Part shown: piece by piece, positions 7,600 to 16,451 of the stretch
Layout: each line of letters starts with the position of its first letter
Numbering within the stretch: the stretch's first letter is position 1
Translations under genes and position numbers: made by a program
Assembly: GCA_963762615.1 (NCBI GenBank)
Contig: CAVXLG010000003.1
Coordinates: forward strand, 1-64,000
Origin: PALSA-505 sp963762615
GTDB lineage: Bacteria > Actinomycetota > Actinomycetes > Streptosporangiales > Streptosporangiaceae
Reading direction: 5' to 3'
Length of the DNA: 64,000 nucleotides
The notes under the pieces: generated by a model
Database searches by the model: none
Seen by the model: the letters and a program-made list of their open reading frames with translations, nothing else
Told to the model about the DNA's origin: nothing

Positions 7600-10353
7600 T
7601 TATGCCTTGGTCGTGGACTGGAGTTGGTTGAGGGCCTGGGTGATCTGGGTGAGCGTATAGGCGATGACTTCGTTCCAGTGCATGTTCGCACCGCGAGCGC
7701 GGAGCGCCTGTGCGCGCTCCTGGTCGGGGGATGTCGGCGCGGCCGGGCTGCTCGGCCTGGCCCGGTTCGGCAGAGCGGCCGCATAGGCGTCGGCGGCGCC
7801 GTGGATAATCGCGGCCGGATCAGGGCGGGTCTCGGATAGCGCGTCCGCGATCATGTGAAGGATGATGCTCATCCCGAGGCCACCGCCCCATCGAAGGCCG
7901 CGTAGGGCGCTGTGACCGAGTTCCAGCGTGGCGGCCCGGTCGCCTATGCGAAACGCGACCCCGGTCGCCAGGATGTGGTCGATGAGGCTGTTGTAGGCGA
8001 GCGCGGTACTGAGTTCGCGGCTTTCGCGCAGGCAGGCACGGGCCTGTTCGGGGTCGGTACCGGCGACGGCCAGGCCGACGGCGAGCAAGCCGATCGCGAC
8101 CAGGGCCGGAGCGCCGACCTGGCGGGCGAGCGCGAGCGCTTCGTTCGCCAGCGGGACCGCCGCGGGCGGGTCACCGACCAGCACGTGCTCGGCCGCAGCG
8201 ATAGCAAGCTCGAGGGAGGCGTCGGCAAGATCGCCGCCGGCTCGCGCGAAACCAGCCGCTTGTTCGGCGAGACGCGCGGCGTCGGCGAACGCGCCGGTTG
8301 TATTCGCGATGTTCTCGCGGGCGCCGCAGATGGTTTCCTCGACCCGCCAGTCTGGGGGGTCGCGGCGGGCGTTGGCTTCGGCAGCGCGGCGGCACAGCTG
8401 CTCGGCGCCGGCCACATCCCCGCGGTTGGAGGCGAACACAGCGGTGACTGCGAGCGCGAGCGGGTAACCCGGGTGTTCAGCGGCGCCGGGCAGCTCTAGG
8501 GCCAGGCCCCCGGGGAGCAGCAGCGGATAAGTGTTCCAGATCTCACACGGCGCGAAGCCGGCCAGGATCGAGAACGCGGCGTCGACGTTGCCGCTGCCGA
8601 TCGCCCACGACCACGCCGCGAGCAGGTTGTCCTGCTCGGCGCTGACCCGGACCGCCCAGAACACCTCGTCCCGCGGCTTGTAGGTCTGGTCGCGGACCTG
8701 CCGGAGGAGATCCGCGTAGTAGCCGGCGTGGCGGGCCCGCCACCGTTCGGCCTCCCCGGACCGGCCGATGTGTTCCTCGCCGTACTGGCGGATCGTCTCC
8801 AGCAGCCGGTACCGGGTCTGCAGCCCGTGCTCCTCGGCCACCACCAGCGACCTCGCCACCAGGCTCGCCAGCAACCCGAGCACCGCATCCGTGTCGATGC
8901 CCTCCCCGCCGCAGACCGCCTCGGCCGCCTCCAGGGTTGCACCGCCGGCGAACACCGCCAGCCGCGCCAGCAGGGCCTGTTCGGGCCCGGTGAGCAGCTG
9001 AAACGACCAGTCGATCGCCGCCCGCAGCGTCTGGTGATGTGCCAGCGCGCCGCGCCGCGAGCCGGCGAGCACGGCGAAACTGCGCTCGAGCCGCTGGGCC
9101 AGCTCGGCCGGGGTCATCGCGGGCACCCGCGCCGCCGCCAGCTCGATCGCCAGCGGCACCCCGTCCAGGCGCCGGCATACCGCGGCGACCGCTGCCGCGT
9201 TCTGCTCGGTCACCGCGAAGCCTGGCTTGACCGCGGCCGCGCGCTCTGCGAACAGGCGCACCGCCTCCGCGTCGAGGATCGTGTCCAGATCGGCATCGTC
9301 GCCGGGCACCCCCAGCGGTGGCACAGGAACCAGCCGCTCCCCGTCAATTCCCAGGCCCTCGCGGCTGGTGGCCAAGATCGCCAGCTGGGGGCACGACTGC
9401 GCCAGGACCTGGGCTAGTGTCGCAGCCGCGGCCAGCAGGTGCTCACAGTTATCGAGCACCAGCAGCAGTTCCTTGGCACGCAAGAACTCAACCAGCGCTT
9501 CGCGGGCGCCCTGTCCGGCCCGTGCCGCCACCGAGAACACCGCGGCGACGGCATCATCGACCCCGGCGGCGTCGCGGACGGGAGCCAGCTCAGCAAGCCA
9601 CGCGCCGTCGGCGAACCGCCGCGCCATCTGGGCGGGGGTCTGCAACGCCAGGCGAGTCTTGCCCACCCCGCCGGTGCCGGTCAGGGTCACCACCCGAGAC
9701 TCGCCCAGCACGGCCGCGGTTTGCTCCAGTTCGCTGTCACGGCCGATGAACGAGCTCACCGGCAAGGGAATATTGCCGACGTGGCGGGCCGGTGCGGGCG
9801 GCCCGGGATTGTGGCTCGCGACCCAGCCCGCCAGCTGGACGCGAGAGTCCAGGCCGAGCTTGGTGAGGATGTGCGACACGTGCGTCTTGACCGTCGCCAC
9901 CGAGATGAACAGGGCCGAGGCGATCGCCGGGTTCGACAGCCCATCGGCCACCAGCCGGGCGACCTCCAGCTCGCGGGCGCTCAGCTCGTCGGCGTCGTGC
10001 GCCGTCGCAGCTGTCGGGCCATGCTGGTCGGCGGGAGGTGCGCTCCCTAGTGCGTCGGCCACGGCCTGGTCCCGCTCAGAGCGCGGCCCCGCTCCCAACA
10101 ACTGCGGTACCGCAACGCACCCACGCTGGCGCAGACCGCCTCCTCGCACCCGCCGTGGTGGACATCCTTCTACGGAAGCATTGGCATGAAGCCCAAGCTC
10201 TTCGAATGGCGCAGCGCCCGCGCCGGGCGGCGGTGACGCTCGCTCTGGCTGTCCAGGGGATCCCGTCACCCATGCCAAGCCCTCCATGCTCGTGGCCGTG
10301 CCATTTCGGTGACACGCCGTCCGGAAAGTGACGCTCGTTCCTCCTGGCTGCAC
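7600..10353 (-). CDS. LuxR-type HTH / AAA ATPase / TPR-like regulator (start uncertain)
   Basis: A frame of 917 codons. A LuxR helix-turn-helix lies at about residues 135-195 (SARELEVARLVADGLSN; TVKTHVSHILTKLGL). Next comes a STAND-type ATPase with FIGRDSELEQ, Walker A GTGGVGKTR (near 235) and Walker B LLLVLDNCEHL (near 300). An alpha-helical, TPR-like half follows to the end. Such proteins are ATP-gated activators. The first 90-130 residues resemble nothing and overlap the remnant of a second regulator, so the true start is probably well downstream of 10353. The HTH ahead of the ATPase may be the C-terminal HTH of that lost gene fused to this one; HTH-first architectures also exist. Confidence 0.7.
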   Translation of the reverse strand: MQPGGTSVTFRTACHRNGTATSMEGLAWVTGSPGQPERASPPPGAGAAPFEELGLHANASVEGCPPRRVRGGGLRQRGCVAVPQLLGAGPRSERDQAVADALGSAPPADQHGPTAATAHDADELSARELEVARLVADGLSNPAIASALFISVATVKTHVSHILTKLGLDSRVQLAGWVASHNPGPPAPARHVGNIPLPVSSFIGRDSELEQTAAVLGESRVVTLTGTGGVGKTRLALQTPAQMARRFADGAWLAELAPVRDAAGVDDAVAAVFSVAARAGQGAREALVEFLRAKELLLVLDNCEHLLAAAATLAQVLAQSCPQLAILATSREGLGIDGERLVPVPPLGVPGDDADLDTILDAEAVRLFAERAAAVKPGFAVTEQNAAAVAAVCRRLDGVPLAIELAAARVPAMTPAELAQRLERSFAVLAGSRRGALAHHQTLRAAIDWSFQLLTGPEQALLARLAVFAGGATLEAAEAVCGGEGIDTDAVLGLLASLVARSLVVAEEHGLQTRYRLLETIRQYGEEHIGRSGEAERWRARHAGYYADLLRQVRDQTYKPRDEVFWAVRVSAEQDNLLAAWSWAIGSGNVDAAFSILAGFAPCEIWNTYPLLLPGGLALELPGAAEHPGYPLALAVTAVFASNRGDVAGAEQLCRRAAEANARRDPPDWRVEETICGARENIANTTGAFADAARLAEQAAGFARAGGDLADASLELAIAAAEHVLVGDPPAAVPLANEALALARQVGAPALVAIGLLAVGLAVAGTDPEQARACLRESRELSTALAYNSLIDHILATGVAFRIGDRAATLELGHSALRGLRWGGGLGMSIILHMIADALSETRPDPAAIIHGAADAYAAALPNRARPSSPAAPTSPDQERAQALRARGANMHWNEVIAYTLTQITQALNQLQSTTKA

Positions 10354-10519
10354 GAAGGGCGAACCGGCTCGTGCCGATCCTGCCCGGGCCGGTCAACGTG
10401 ATCACGCAGGCGCTTGACAACAACCGCCGAACCTCGTTGAGCCCTGGACCCCGCCCGACGAAGCTGGTGAGCTCGACTGGAAGGTTTCCGCTGGCCGGCT
10501 GGGTCACCGCAGGCGTCAT
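10315..10519 (-). pseudogene. N-terminal remnant of a second ATPase regulator
   Basis: An ATG at 10519 opens a frame reading NLPVELTSFVGRGPGLNEV and ITLTGPGRIGTSRFALRAA, then FPDGV. This is the classic start of a STAND ATPase regulator. The Walker A has lost its lysine (GRIGTSR instead of GGVGKTR), and similarity stops near 10315. It abuts the HTH of the neighbouring frame, so a large internal deletion is likely. Confidence 0.6.
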
Positions 10520-10879
10520 GACGCAGCCGAAGTTGAAAGGCCGTGCGACCCCGCGCTGCCCATCGGCTCAAGCGTTCCTGTCCCGAAGACCACGAACCCC
10601 ATACTCGCCTAAGGGATTCCCCCAGCGAGGTCCCTAGATGCGGATCCCGAGGCAATAAATGCTACCCCTCCGCGCAGAGCAGGGCTCCGAGCGCACCACC
10701 CGCCCGATGTCCCGCTCCGTGGCGATCTTGGCCGATGTCTGCGCAACACGGGGACTACGGCAACGCTGGCAGCCGCGAGACTCGAACCGCTTGCGCTCTC
10801 GTAGCGGACATCGCCATAATGCCCAGGGCACGGTCGTCGGCAATCCGCCGCGGTGCGCTTGGCTATGGGGGGTCCTGTC
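10520..10879. other. Intergenic region without a supported gene
   Basis: About 360 bases between a decayed regulator and a secreted protein. No frame has a convincing start or product. Promoter elements for the downstream gene were not identified. Confidence 0.4.
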
Positions 10880-12097
10880 ATGGTTTTTTCACGTGCGAGG
10901 GTGGCCGCGGTGGCGTGCGCGGTTACGGCCATGGTGGCCGCGGCCACCGGTTCGGCTGCTGCGTCGTCGGGAGGCGCGCCGAGCGTGGCGATCGGTCATG
11001 GCCGGCAGGTCAGCGGGCACGCCAAGTTCTCGATTCGCGATGTCCGCGCGCCGGTACGCGGGTACAACGCTGCCCGGGCACAGCGCGCGGCCGCGGCCGG
11101 GGCCACCGTGCCGCTGTGGAGCAGCAGCATCGTCAGCGGCGGCAAGACCTACAAATACCAGATGGTCGGGAAGGACCCGTTGGTCCACCAGTCTGTACCG
11201 AGCGTTACCATCGGGGCTCCCATCATCCCGATCACCTTCAGCTTCCAAAGCGGCAACGCGGGCGGGAATTTCAACCCGGCCAAGGCTGCCTGCGGCGAGG
11301 CACTCAGTGACACCAACCTGGTCAAGCAGTCACCGATCTTCACGAAGCTGACCTACACCGACGGCTCCACGAAACTCGGCACGGGTGAATACATCGACAT
11401 CTTCCAGCGGGCGAACTTCTGGAAGTACGTCGGGGGCTCGGCGAAGACCAACCCCGGTTACGGCATCAACCTGACCGGGACGGTCGAGCCAGCGTTCAAA
11501 GTCACGGTAGCCAGCAGCGTGGGCGGGGTCGAAGGCAGCGGGTGCGGCGCGCTCGGCCTGATCGACCAGATCGACTGGGACTCCTTCGTGCAGAAGACGT
11601 TGATTCCGGACCTGTCCAGTGAGGTCAGCCCGACGAAGATACCGGTCTTCATCTTCCGTAACGTCGCGATGTTCCTGAACCACAGCGTGTCGAACTGCTG
11701 CGCGCTGGGCTATCACTCCGGCTACACCAACGCCAGCGGTACCCCGCAGTTCTACACCGTCACCGACATCGACGACAGTGGCAACTTCAGCGGCGTCGAG
11801 GACGTCTCGGACCTGGCGCACGAGGTCGGCGAGTGGCTGAACGACCCGTCCGGGGTCAATCCCACTCCGAAGTGGGGACACGTGGGGCAGGACCCGAACA
11901 GCTGCCAGGCCAACCTGGAGGTCGGCGACCCGCTTACCGATACCAACCTCGCGATCACGGCAGCGAACGGGATCACCTACCACCCGCAGGAACTGGCGTT
12001 CTTCTCCTGGTTCTACCGGCAGAAGCCGTCAATCGGCGTGAACGGCTTCTACTCGCTCGCCGGCACCTTCACGTCCCCGTCCAAACCCTGCTCCTGA
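10880..12097 (+). CDS. Secreted protein with HEVGEW motif, putative metal-binding hydrolase
   Basis: A protein of 405 residues. A signal peptide covers about 1-30 (ending near GSAAAS). The mature part has several Cys, including CC in SNCCALGYHSG. Near residue 315 is DLAHEVGEWLNDP, followed by WGHVGQ and NLEVGDPLT. His-Glu followed by further acidic and His residues suggests a metal site as in secreted metallopeptidases, but it is not the standard HExxH. I do not recognise a characterised family; a catalytic role is inference. The ATG at 10880 follows a GGGGGG tract 8 bases upstream and puts the signal peptide at the N-terminus. It is monocistronic. Confidence 0.65.
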   Translation: MVFSRARVAAVACAVTAMVAAATGSAAASSGGAPSVAIGHGRQVSGHAKFSIRDVRAPVRGYNAARAQRAAAAGATVPLWSSSIVSGGKTYKYQMVGKDPLVHQSVPSVTIGAPIIPITFSFQSGNAGGNFNPAKAACGEALSDTNLVKQSPIFTKLTYTDGSTKLGTGEYIDIFQRANFWKYVGGSAKTNPGYGINLTGTVEPAFKVTVASSVGGVEGSGCGALGLIDQIDWDSFVQKTLIPDLSSEVSPTKIPVFIFRNVAMFLNHSVSNCCALGYHSGYTNASGTPQFYTVTDIDDSGNFSGVEDVSDLAHEVGEWLNDPSGVNPTPKWGHVGQDPNSCQANLEVGDPLTDTNLAITAANGITYHPQELAFFSWFYRQKPSIGVNGFYSLAGTFTSPSKPCS

Positions 12098-12144
12098 CAC
12101 GCTGCCAGGCCAGGCTGTCGTGTGAGGTCGACTCGGGGCGCCCG

Positions 12145-12162
12145 GCCGGCATTTCTGCCGGC
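12145..12162. terminator. Hairpin terminator between convergent genes
   Basis: GCCGGCA-TTTC-TGCCGGC, a perfect 7-bp stem followed by GGGTTT. It lies between the HEVGEW protein gene and the convergent DUF1707 gene and probably ends the plus-strand transcript. Confidence 0.45.
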
Positions 12163-12323
12163 GGGTTTCCCCGGGCCACCTCCCGAGCCCGGCGTGCCAG
12201 TCATGAGGGGGATTGTGCATACCGGCAGATGCTCGCATCACGCCTTGGCCGGCCGCAACTGCTCCGGTGGACTGTGACCGTGGTAGCCAGCACGAGAAGT
12301 GCGGATCAAACCGGCGTATACGA

Positions 12324-13199
12324 TCACCGGCCTGCGCTGGGGGCTGGCCCCAGCCGCAGCTGCCTGCCGGTCCGCTTCTGATACCGCGCGTCGACCATCA
12401 GGCCCACCGTTACGGGCGGGGCCAGGATCACGGTGGCGGCTGCGGCAAGTCCCAGCGCGAATGCCGCGAAGTTGTCAGGTTGCCACAGCAGGATGGCCAC
12501 GACCACGCTGACCGCGGCAATGCTCACGCAGACGCCCGTCCAGGCGTAACGCGCCGTCGGCCGCCGGGCGGCCAGGTCGGCGGGGAGGTCGGCGGTAAGC
12601 GCCGCCAGCTCGGCGCGGGACCGCGCGGCGGACACCTGGGCCGCCCGCGTGTCGAGTTCATCCTCGGTCAGCCGGCCTTGCGCCAGCGCGGCCTTGAGGG
12701 TGCAGGTCACCTGCTCGCGCTCATACCACGACAGCGGCGGCAATGGCTGCCCGCCGGAGGGCTTCCCGCGCCGGGAGCCGACCATGAAGAGCACGCCGAG
12801 AATCCAGAAAACCGGATAGATGACCGCGGCCCAGATGACCAGCGTCCACACCGTGGTACGGGGACCACCAGGGAGGAGAATGACCGCCACGATGCCCGGC
12901 AGGAACACCGCGTATTCGAACCACCAGGCTCTCTTGGTCGCCCGCCACGGCGCGCGCGGGGACCGGGCCCCGGTGAGCGCGGTCGGAATGTCGGCGATGA
13001 CCTCGGCCAGCTCCGCGTACGTCCGGGACGCGTACACCCGATCTGCCCGCGCGCCGAGTTCATCTCTGGTCAGCCGGCCTTGCACGAACGCGGCCTTGAG
13101 CGCACCGATCACCTGCTCGCGGTCGGCGTCGGACGCGCGGAGCCCGCCACGTTCCCGGCCTTCTCCAGCTGCTATTTCATCCCCTGGCCCTGCCATCAC
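12324..13199 (-). CDS. Membrane protein with two DUF1707 domains
   Basis: A protein of 291 residues. Residues about 20-70 form one DUF1707 domain (LRASDADREQVIGALKAAF; GRLTRDELGARADRVYASRT). Two membrane helices follow near 95-140. A second DUF1707 domain at about 155-205 has the same helix pattern (LAQGRLTEDELDTRAAQV), and then come two more helices to the end. The domain is common in actinobacteria and its function is not established. The tandem arrangement is less usual than the single-domain form; a single-domain paralogue is at 48494-48955. It is monocistronic. Confidence 0.8.
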   Translation of the reverse strand: MMAGPGDEIAAGEGRERGGLRASDADREQVIGALKAAFVQGRLTRDELGARADRVYASRTYAELAEVIADIPTALTGARSPRAPWRATKRAWWFEYAVFLPGIVAVILLPGGPRTTVWTLVIWAAVIYPVFWILGVLFMVGSRRGKPSGGQPLPPLSWYEREQVTCTLKAALAQGRLTEDELDTRAAQVSAARSRAELAALTADLPADLAARRPTARYAWTGVCVSIAAVSVVVAILLWQPDNFAAFALGLAAAATVILAPPVTVGLMVDARYQKRTGRQLRLGPAPSAGR

Positions 13200-13282
13200 A
13201 GCGCCTCCCCACCAGCGTGATGCACCGAAGCGTAACGCCGTTACCCTTCGCTAGCCATCCCCCCGGAGTGTGGGAGCGAACC

Positions 13283-13768
13283 CTAGGCATCTTCCCCGCC
13301 TTGTTGCGCGAGGATGTCTTCCTGCCCGCGTAGCAACGCGGCGTACATGTCTATCCGTTCCAGGTCCCGCAACAGCCGCAGGTAGATCTCTTCAGCGTCT
13401 GAGCGGCGCGACGAGGCGTCCTCTAGCTTGTCTCTAGCATCCTCGAGCCGCTCCAGGATGCTGGACCGGGCATCCTCGGTGGCCTTGATGTCGTCGCTTA
13501 GGCGGTCCGGGGTCACGTTGGGGACGATCAGCTGGATGGGCGAGACGCCGAACATCGCGGCAACGTGCACCGCCTCGTTGAGGCGCAGCGGACGCTTGCC
13601 GCTCTCGACGCGGCCGACCGTCGTCTGGTGCCAGTTGTAACCGTAGGCCTCCATGCGCCTGGCAACTTCCGACTGGCTCCAGCCACGTTCCTGACGGAAC
13701 AAGGCAAGCCGGCGTCCTGCGATTTCCTCCGGCGTCGGGATACGGCCCTGCGGTGACTGATGCTCCAC
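13283..13768 (-). CDS. XRE-family regulator with C-terminal coiled coil
   Basis: A protein of 161 residues. A Cro/CI-type helix-turn-helix lies at about residues 15-80 (WSQSEVARRMEAYG; TTVGRVESGKRPL). An acidic, Leu/Arg-rich helical segment at about 90-160 is likely a coiled coil for dimerisation. Sensor domains are absent. The ATG at 13768 follows an AT-rich stretch (TAGTTATATTG) that probably contains the promoter. No partner gene is adjacent in the same direction, so the target is unknown. Confidence 0.8.
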   Translation of the reverse strand: MEHQSPQGRIPTPEEIAGRRLALFRQERGWSQSEVARRMEAYGYNWHQTTVGRVESGKRPLRLNEAVHVAAMFGVSPIQLIVPNVTPDRLSDDIKATEDARSSILERLEDARDKLEDASSRRSDAEEIYLRLLRDLERIDMYAALLRGQEDILAQQGGEDA

Positions 13769-13819
13769 GCGCTTAACAATATAACTACGATACGCTTGGG
13801 TCCAGCGTGGTCTGGCCGA

Positions 13820-14476
13820 TCAGCTCGCCGCCCGGTCGGCCAGCACCAGTGATGCCGCCGCCTGCACCCGGCCTGCCGGGATCCTCGTGTCGCTGGCCAG
13901 CAGCGAGCTCAGCGCCGCCTTCTTATCCGCTCCGGTGACCAACCACAGCAGTTGCCGGGCGCGGGCGAGGGCCGGGTAGGTCAGCGTCATCCGTGCGTGC
14001 CCCTGATAGGGCTCGGTGACCGCGACCAGGCGATCGGTGACCGACAGGACAGGATCGCCGGGTACGAGCGATGCCGTGTGCCCGTCGGCGCCGAGACCGA
14101 GGTGCACGAGGTCGAACTGCCCGGGCAGGTCGGTCGCGTAGGCGGCCGCCGCCGCGGTCAGATTGGCATCGTTGACGGGCATCGGCAGCACGGTCGCAGG
14201 CGCCGAGCCCAGCGCCGCGGTGAGGTGGGTGAGATTCCGGCTGGGATCGCCAGGCGGCGCGACCCGCTCATCCACCTGGTAGATAACCACCGCGTCCCAC
14301 GGAACTACCTGGCTGGCCAGTGCGGCGAACATCGCCCATGGCGTGTGGCCGCCGCTGACCGCGAAGTGGAAGATCCCGCGGTCTGCGACCGCGGCGTGGG
14401 CCCGCTCGGCCACGAACTCGGCCCCCTCCTGGGCAACCGCGTCGGCACTGGGCAGCGACTTCAGCTCATGATGCAT
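13820..14476 (-). CDS. pgl: 6-phosphogluconolactonase
   Basis: A protein of 218 residues, near the usual 230-250. It hydrolyses 6-phosphogluconolactone to 6-phosphogluconate in the cytosolic oxidative pentose phosphate pathway. Family signatures are clear: AVSGGHTPWAMF near residue 40, the VDERVAPPGDPSRN region near 70-80, and LGLGADGHTASL near 130, which carries the catalytic and phosphate-binding residues. It stands alone here, without zwf, gnd or opcA. The neighbouring sugar-phosphatase-like HAD gene is transcribed away from it, so a functional link is only suggestive. Confidence 0.92.
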   Translation of the reverse strand: MHHELKSLPSADAVAQEGAEFVAERAHAAVADRGIFHFAVSGGHTPWAMFAALASQVVPWDAVVIYQVDERVAPPGDPSRNLTHLTAALGSAPATVLPMPVNDANLTAAAAAYATDLPGQFDLVHLGLGADGHTASLVPGDPVLSVTDRLVAVTEPYQGHARMTLTYPALARARQLLWLVTGADKKAALSSLLASDTRIPAGRVQAAASLVLADRAAS

Positions 14477-14873
14477 TCCTGACTCCCATCCGGCTCAGTC
14501 CCATCATGCCGCGCGTCGCCGGCCTGCCGCGGCGCGGTGTCCCTTCCCGGCCGCCGGGATGCCGGGCGGCCAGCCGCCCCGTGCGCGGCGGGACTCTGAG
14601 GCGGGTTCGGTCTGTGGCGCCGCGCCGTCGCCGTGGCCGGCTCGCAGGTAGCTGAGCAACCGATGGCATGAGGCCAGGCCGGGAGCTATGAGCTGCATCG
14701 GCTGCTTGCCTCGATGCGATGGCGTGCCAGGTGGTAGCGCCGTCGCTGGTCCCCCAAGGGGCGGCTCGCGCAAGGTCAATGACGGTCAATCCTCGTGGGC
14801 CTCACGTGTTTGCCGTCGGCGCCGGTTCGTGCTCCACTTGTGGTGCGCCGAAGCCGGCCAGCGGGAGGACCTC
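14477..14873. other. Divergent intergenic region
   Basis: About 400 bases between pgl and the HAD gene. It must hold both promoters, but I could not identify convincing -35/-10 pairs. No gene with a ribosome site is apparent. Confidence 0.4.
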
Positions 14874-15710
14874 ATGGGCAGCAACGGGATCCGGCTGCTG
14901 CTGGCCGATGTCGACGGCACGCTGGTGACACCGGACAAGGTGCTGACCGAGCAGTCAATCGACGCGGTGCGAGGCCTCGGCAAGGCCGGGATCCTGTTCG
15001 CGATCACCAGCGGCCGCCCGCCGAGGGGCATGTCGATGCTGATCGAGCCACTCGACATCACCACCCCTATCGCCGCCTTCAACGGCGGGCTGCTGGTCAA
15101 CAGGGACATGTCGGTGATCGAGCAGCGGGTGCTCTCCGAGCAGCTCGTGCGGCCCGTGGCCGAGCTGATCGGGTCGTTCGGCCTGGACTTGTGGGTCTAC
15201 CGTGGCGCGGAGTGGTACGTGCCCGACCTGCACGGCTCGCACGTGGCGACCGAATCGGCGACGGTGCGGTTCGCGCCTAAGCTGATGACTAGCCTGGACG
15301 GGCTGACCAGCGACGTCGCAAAACTGGTTGGCGTAAGCGATGACCTGGACGCGGTCACCCGTGCCACCTCCGCGGCACGCGAGCGGTTCGGTGATCACGT
15401 GACCGCCGCGCAGTCCCAGCCTTACTACCTCGACGTCACCCACCCGGACGCGAACAAGGGCGCGGTCGCCCGCTACCTGTCCGCCAGGTACTCCATCCCG
15501 CCGCAAGCCATCGCGACCATCGGCGATATGCCCAATGACGTGCTGATGTTCGCCCACTCCGGGCTGAGCATCGCGATGGGCAACGCGAGCCCCGAGGTGC
15601 AGCGCGCGGCACGCCGGGTCACCTGCTCCAACAGCGACGAGGGCTTCGCCAGCGCCGTGCAAAGGTTCATCCTCCACGGTGGCGCGGCTGCGCCAGGACC
15701 TCGACCGTAG
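14874..15710 (+). CDS. HAD-superfamily hydrolase, Cof type
   Basis: A protein of 278 residues. Motif I DVDGTL (residues about 11-16) supplies the aspartate nucleophile. Motif II is in ITSGRPP, the Lys of motif III is in HPDANKG, and motif IV is IGDMPNDVLMF with its acidic pair. The large cap (about 85-195) marks the Cof/IIB subfamily. These cytosolic Mg-dependent enzymes remove phosphate from sugar phosphates, nucleotides or FMN; the substrate is not known. I chose the ATG at 14874 because GGGAGGAC lies just upstream and motif I sits at the expected distance. Confidence 0.88.
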   Translation: MGSNGIRLLLADVDGTLVTPDKVLTEQSIDAVRGLGKAGILFAITSGRPPRGMSMLIEPLDITTPIAAFNGGLLVNRDMSVIEQRVLSEQLVRPVAELIGSFGLDLWVYRGAEWYVPDLHGSHVATESATVRFAPKLMTSLDGLTSDVAKLVGVSDDLDAVTRATSAARERFGDHVTAAQSQPYYLDVTHPDANKGAVARYLSARYSIPPQAIATIGDMPNDVLMFAHSGLSIAMGNASPEVQRAARRVTCSNSDEGFASAVQRFILHGGAAAPGPRP

Positions 15711-15910
15711 TCCGGCCCGCGGGTCTGGCGACGCTCGATACCCTGATCGCCGCGGGCATCGTAAATAGCCGTGCCGAGGATTCTGCGCTGGGCCGCGGGG
15801 CGCCTCCGCAACCACCCGGCCTGCAGCTGGCTCCACCAGCAGGAGGTACACCGACGGACTCATGTGGTAGCTCTCCTCGACAGCTAAGGCCCAGCCCAGC
15901 CGGCTCAGGT

Positions 15911-16375
15911 TCAGCCGGTGGCAGGTTCCTTGCTCGGCCGCTGGGGCTGCCGGCCCAGGTCGTGGCGGAGGTAAGGCCCGGGTTCGGCGGTTGCCAGCCA
16001 GCGGTTGGCGTCCCGCCAGGTGGGGCGGCGGGCCGGGTCGACGGGCCGCGACACCAGCACCCCCTGACCCGGGTCGAGCTGGGCCAGCCTGCGGGCGAGG
16101 CGCTGGTGGGCCTGGCCGTGGGCGAAATCCAGCAGGCTTTTCTCGTCCCGCCACATGGACAGCGTCTGGTAGCGGCCCCGGAGAGGTTGCGCGTACAGGG
16201 TCACGCCGAGCGCGCCGGGCGCGCGGAGCACCGCGCGGCGCTGCCGCAGCCCGCCGGCGAACAGCAGCCACCCCGAGCGCACCCCGGTTGCATCGAACCG
16301 GCTGGCGAAGACCAGCGCCTGCCCCGGGCGTGGCTCACGAGTCCACCGCCAGGGCAGCATGAACATAGACAGCAT
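15911..16375 (-). CDS. DUF3291/monooxygenase-like small protein
   Basis: A protein of 154 residues. Its pattern (LRAPGALGVTLYAQPL, then YQTLSMWRDEKSLLDFAHG and HQRLARRL) fits the ferredoxin-like fold of DUF3291 and ABM-type monooxygenases, which work on quinones or haem-like substrates. No cofactor motif is expected. The ATG at 16375 is preceded by GGAGG. It diverges from a PadR gene, and two palindromes lie between them, so it is probably repressed by that PadR and may detoxify its ligand. The enzymatic role is inference. Confidence 0.6.
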   Translation of the reverse strand: MLSMFMLPWRWTREPRPGQALVFASRFDATGVRSGWLLFAGGLRQRRAVLRAPGALGVTLYAQPLRGRYQTLSMWRDEKSLLDFAHGQAHQRLARRLAQLDPGQGVLVSRPVDPARRPTWRDANRWLATAEPGPYLRHDLGRQPQRPSKEPATG

Positions 16376-16408
16376 GGGTGCCTCCGGGTAGCGCAGATGA
16401 CAGATAGT

Positions 16409-16431
16409 CCATAATGGACCGTCCATAATGG
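16409..16431. promoter_or_regulatory. Twin CCATAATGG operator in the PadR divergent promoter
   Basis: Two exact copies of CCATAATGG (16409-16417 and 16423-16431), each almost palindromic, have centres 14 bp apart. They lie between the divergent PadR and monooxygenase-like genes. The spacing and symmetry suit two PadR dimers and control of both directions. Confidence 0.65.
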
Positions 16432-16451
16432 CCTGTCAAGGATGGGGAACG

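Noticed and set aside
10770..10810. Minus-strand GGTTCGAGTCTC resembling a tRNA T-arm
   Set aside because: The flanking bases do not form a five-pair T-stem, and no acceptor, D or anticodon stem could be folded around it. Not called as a tRNA or attachment site.
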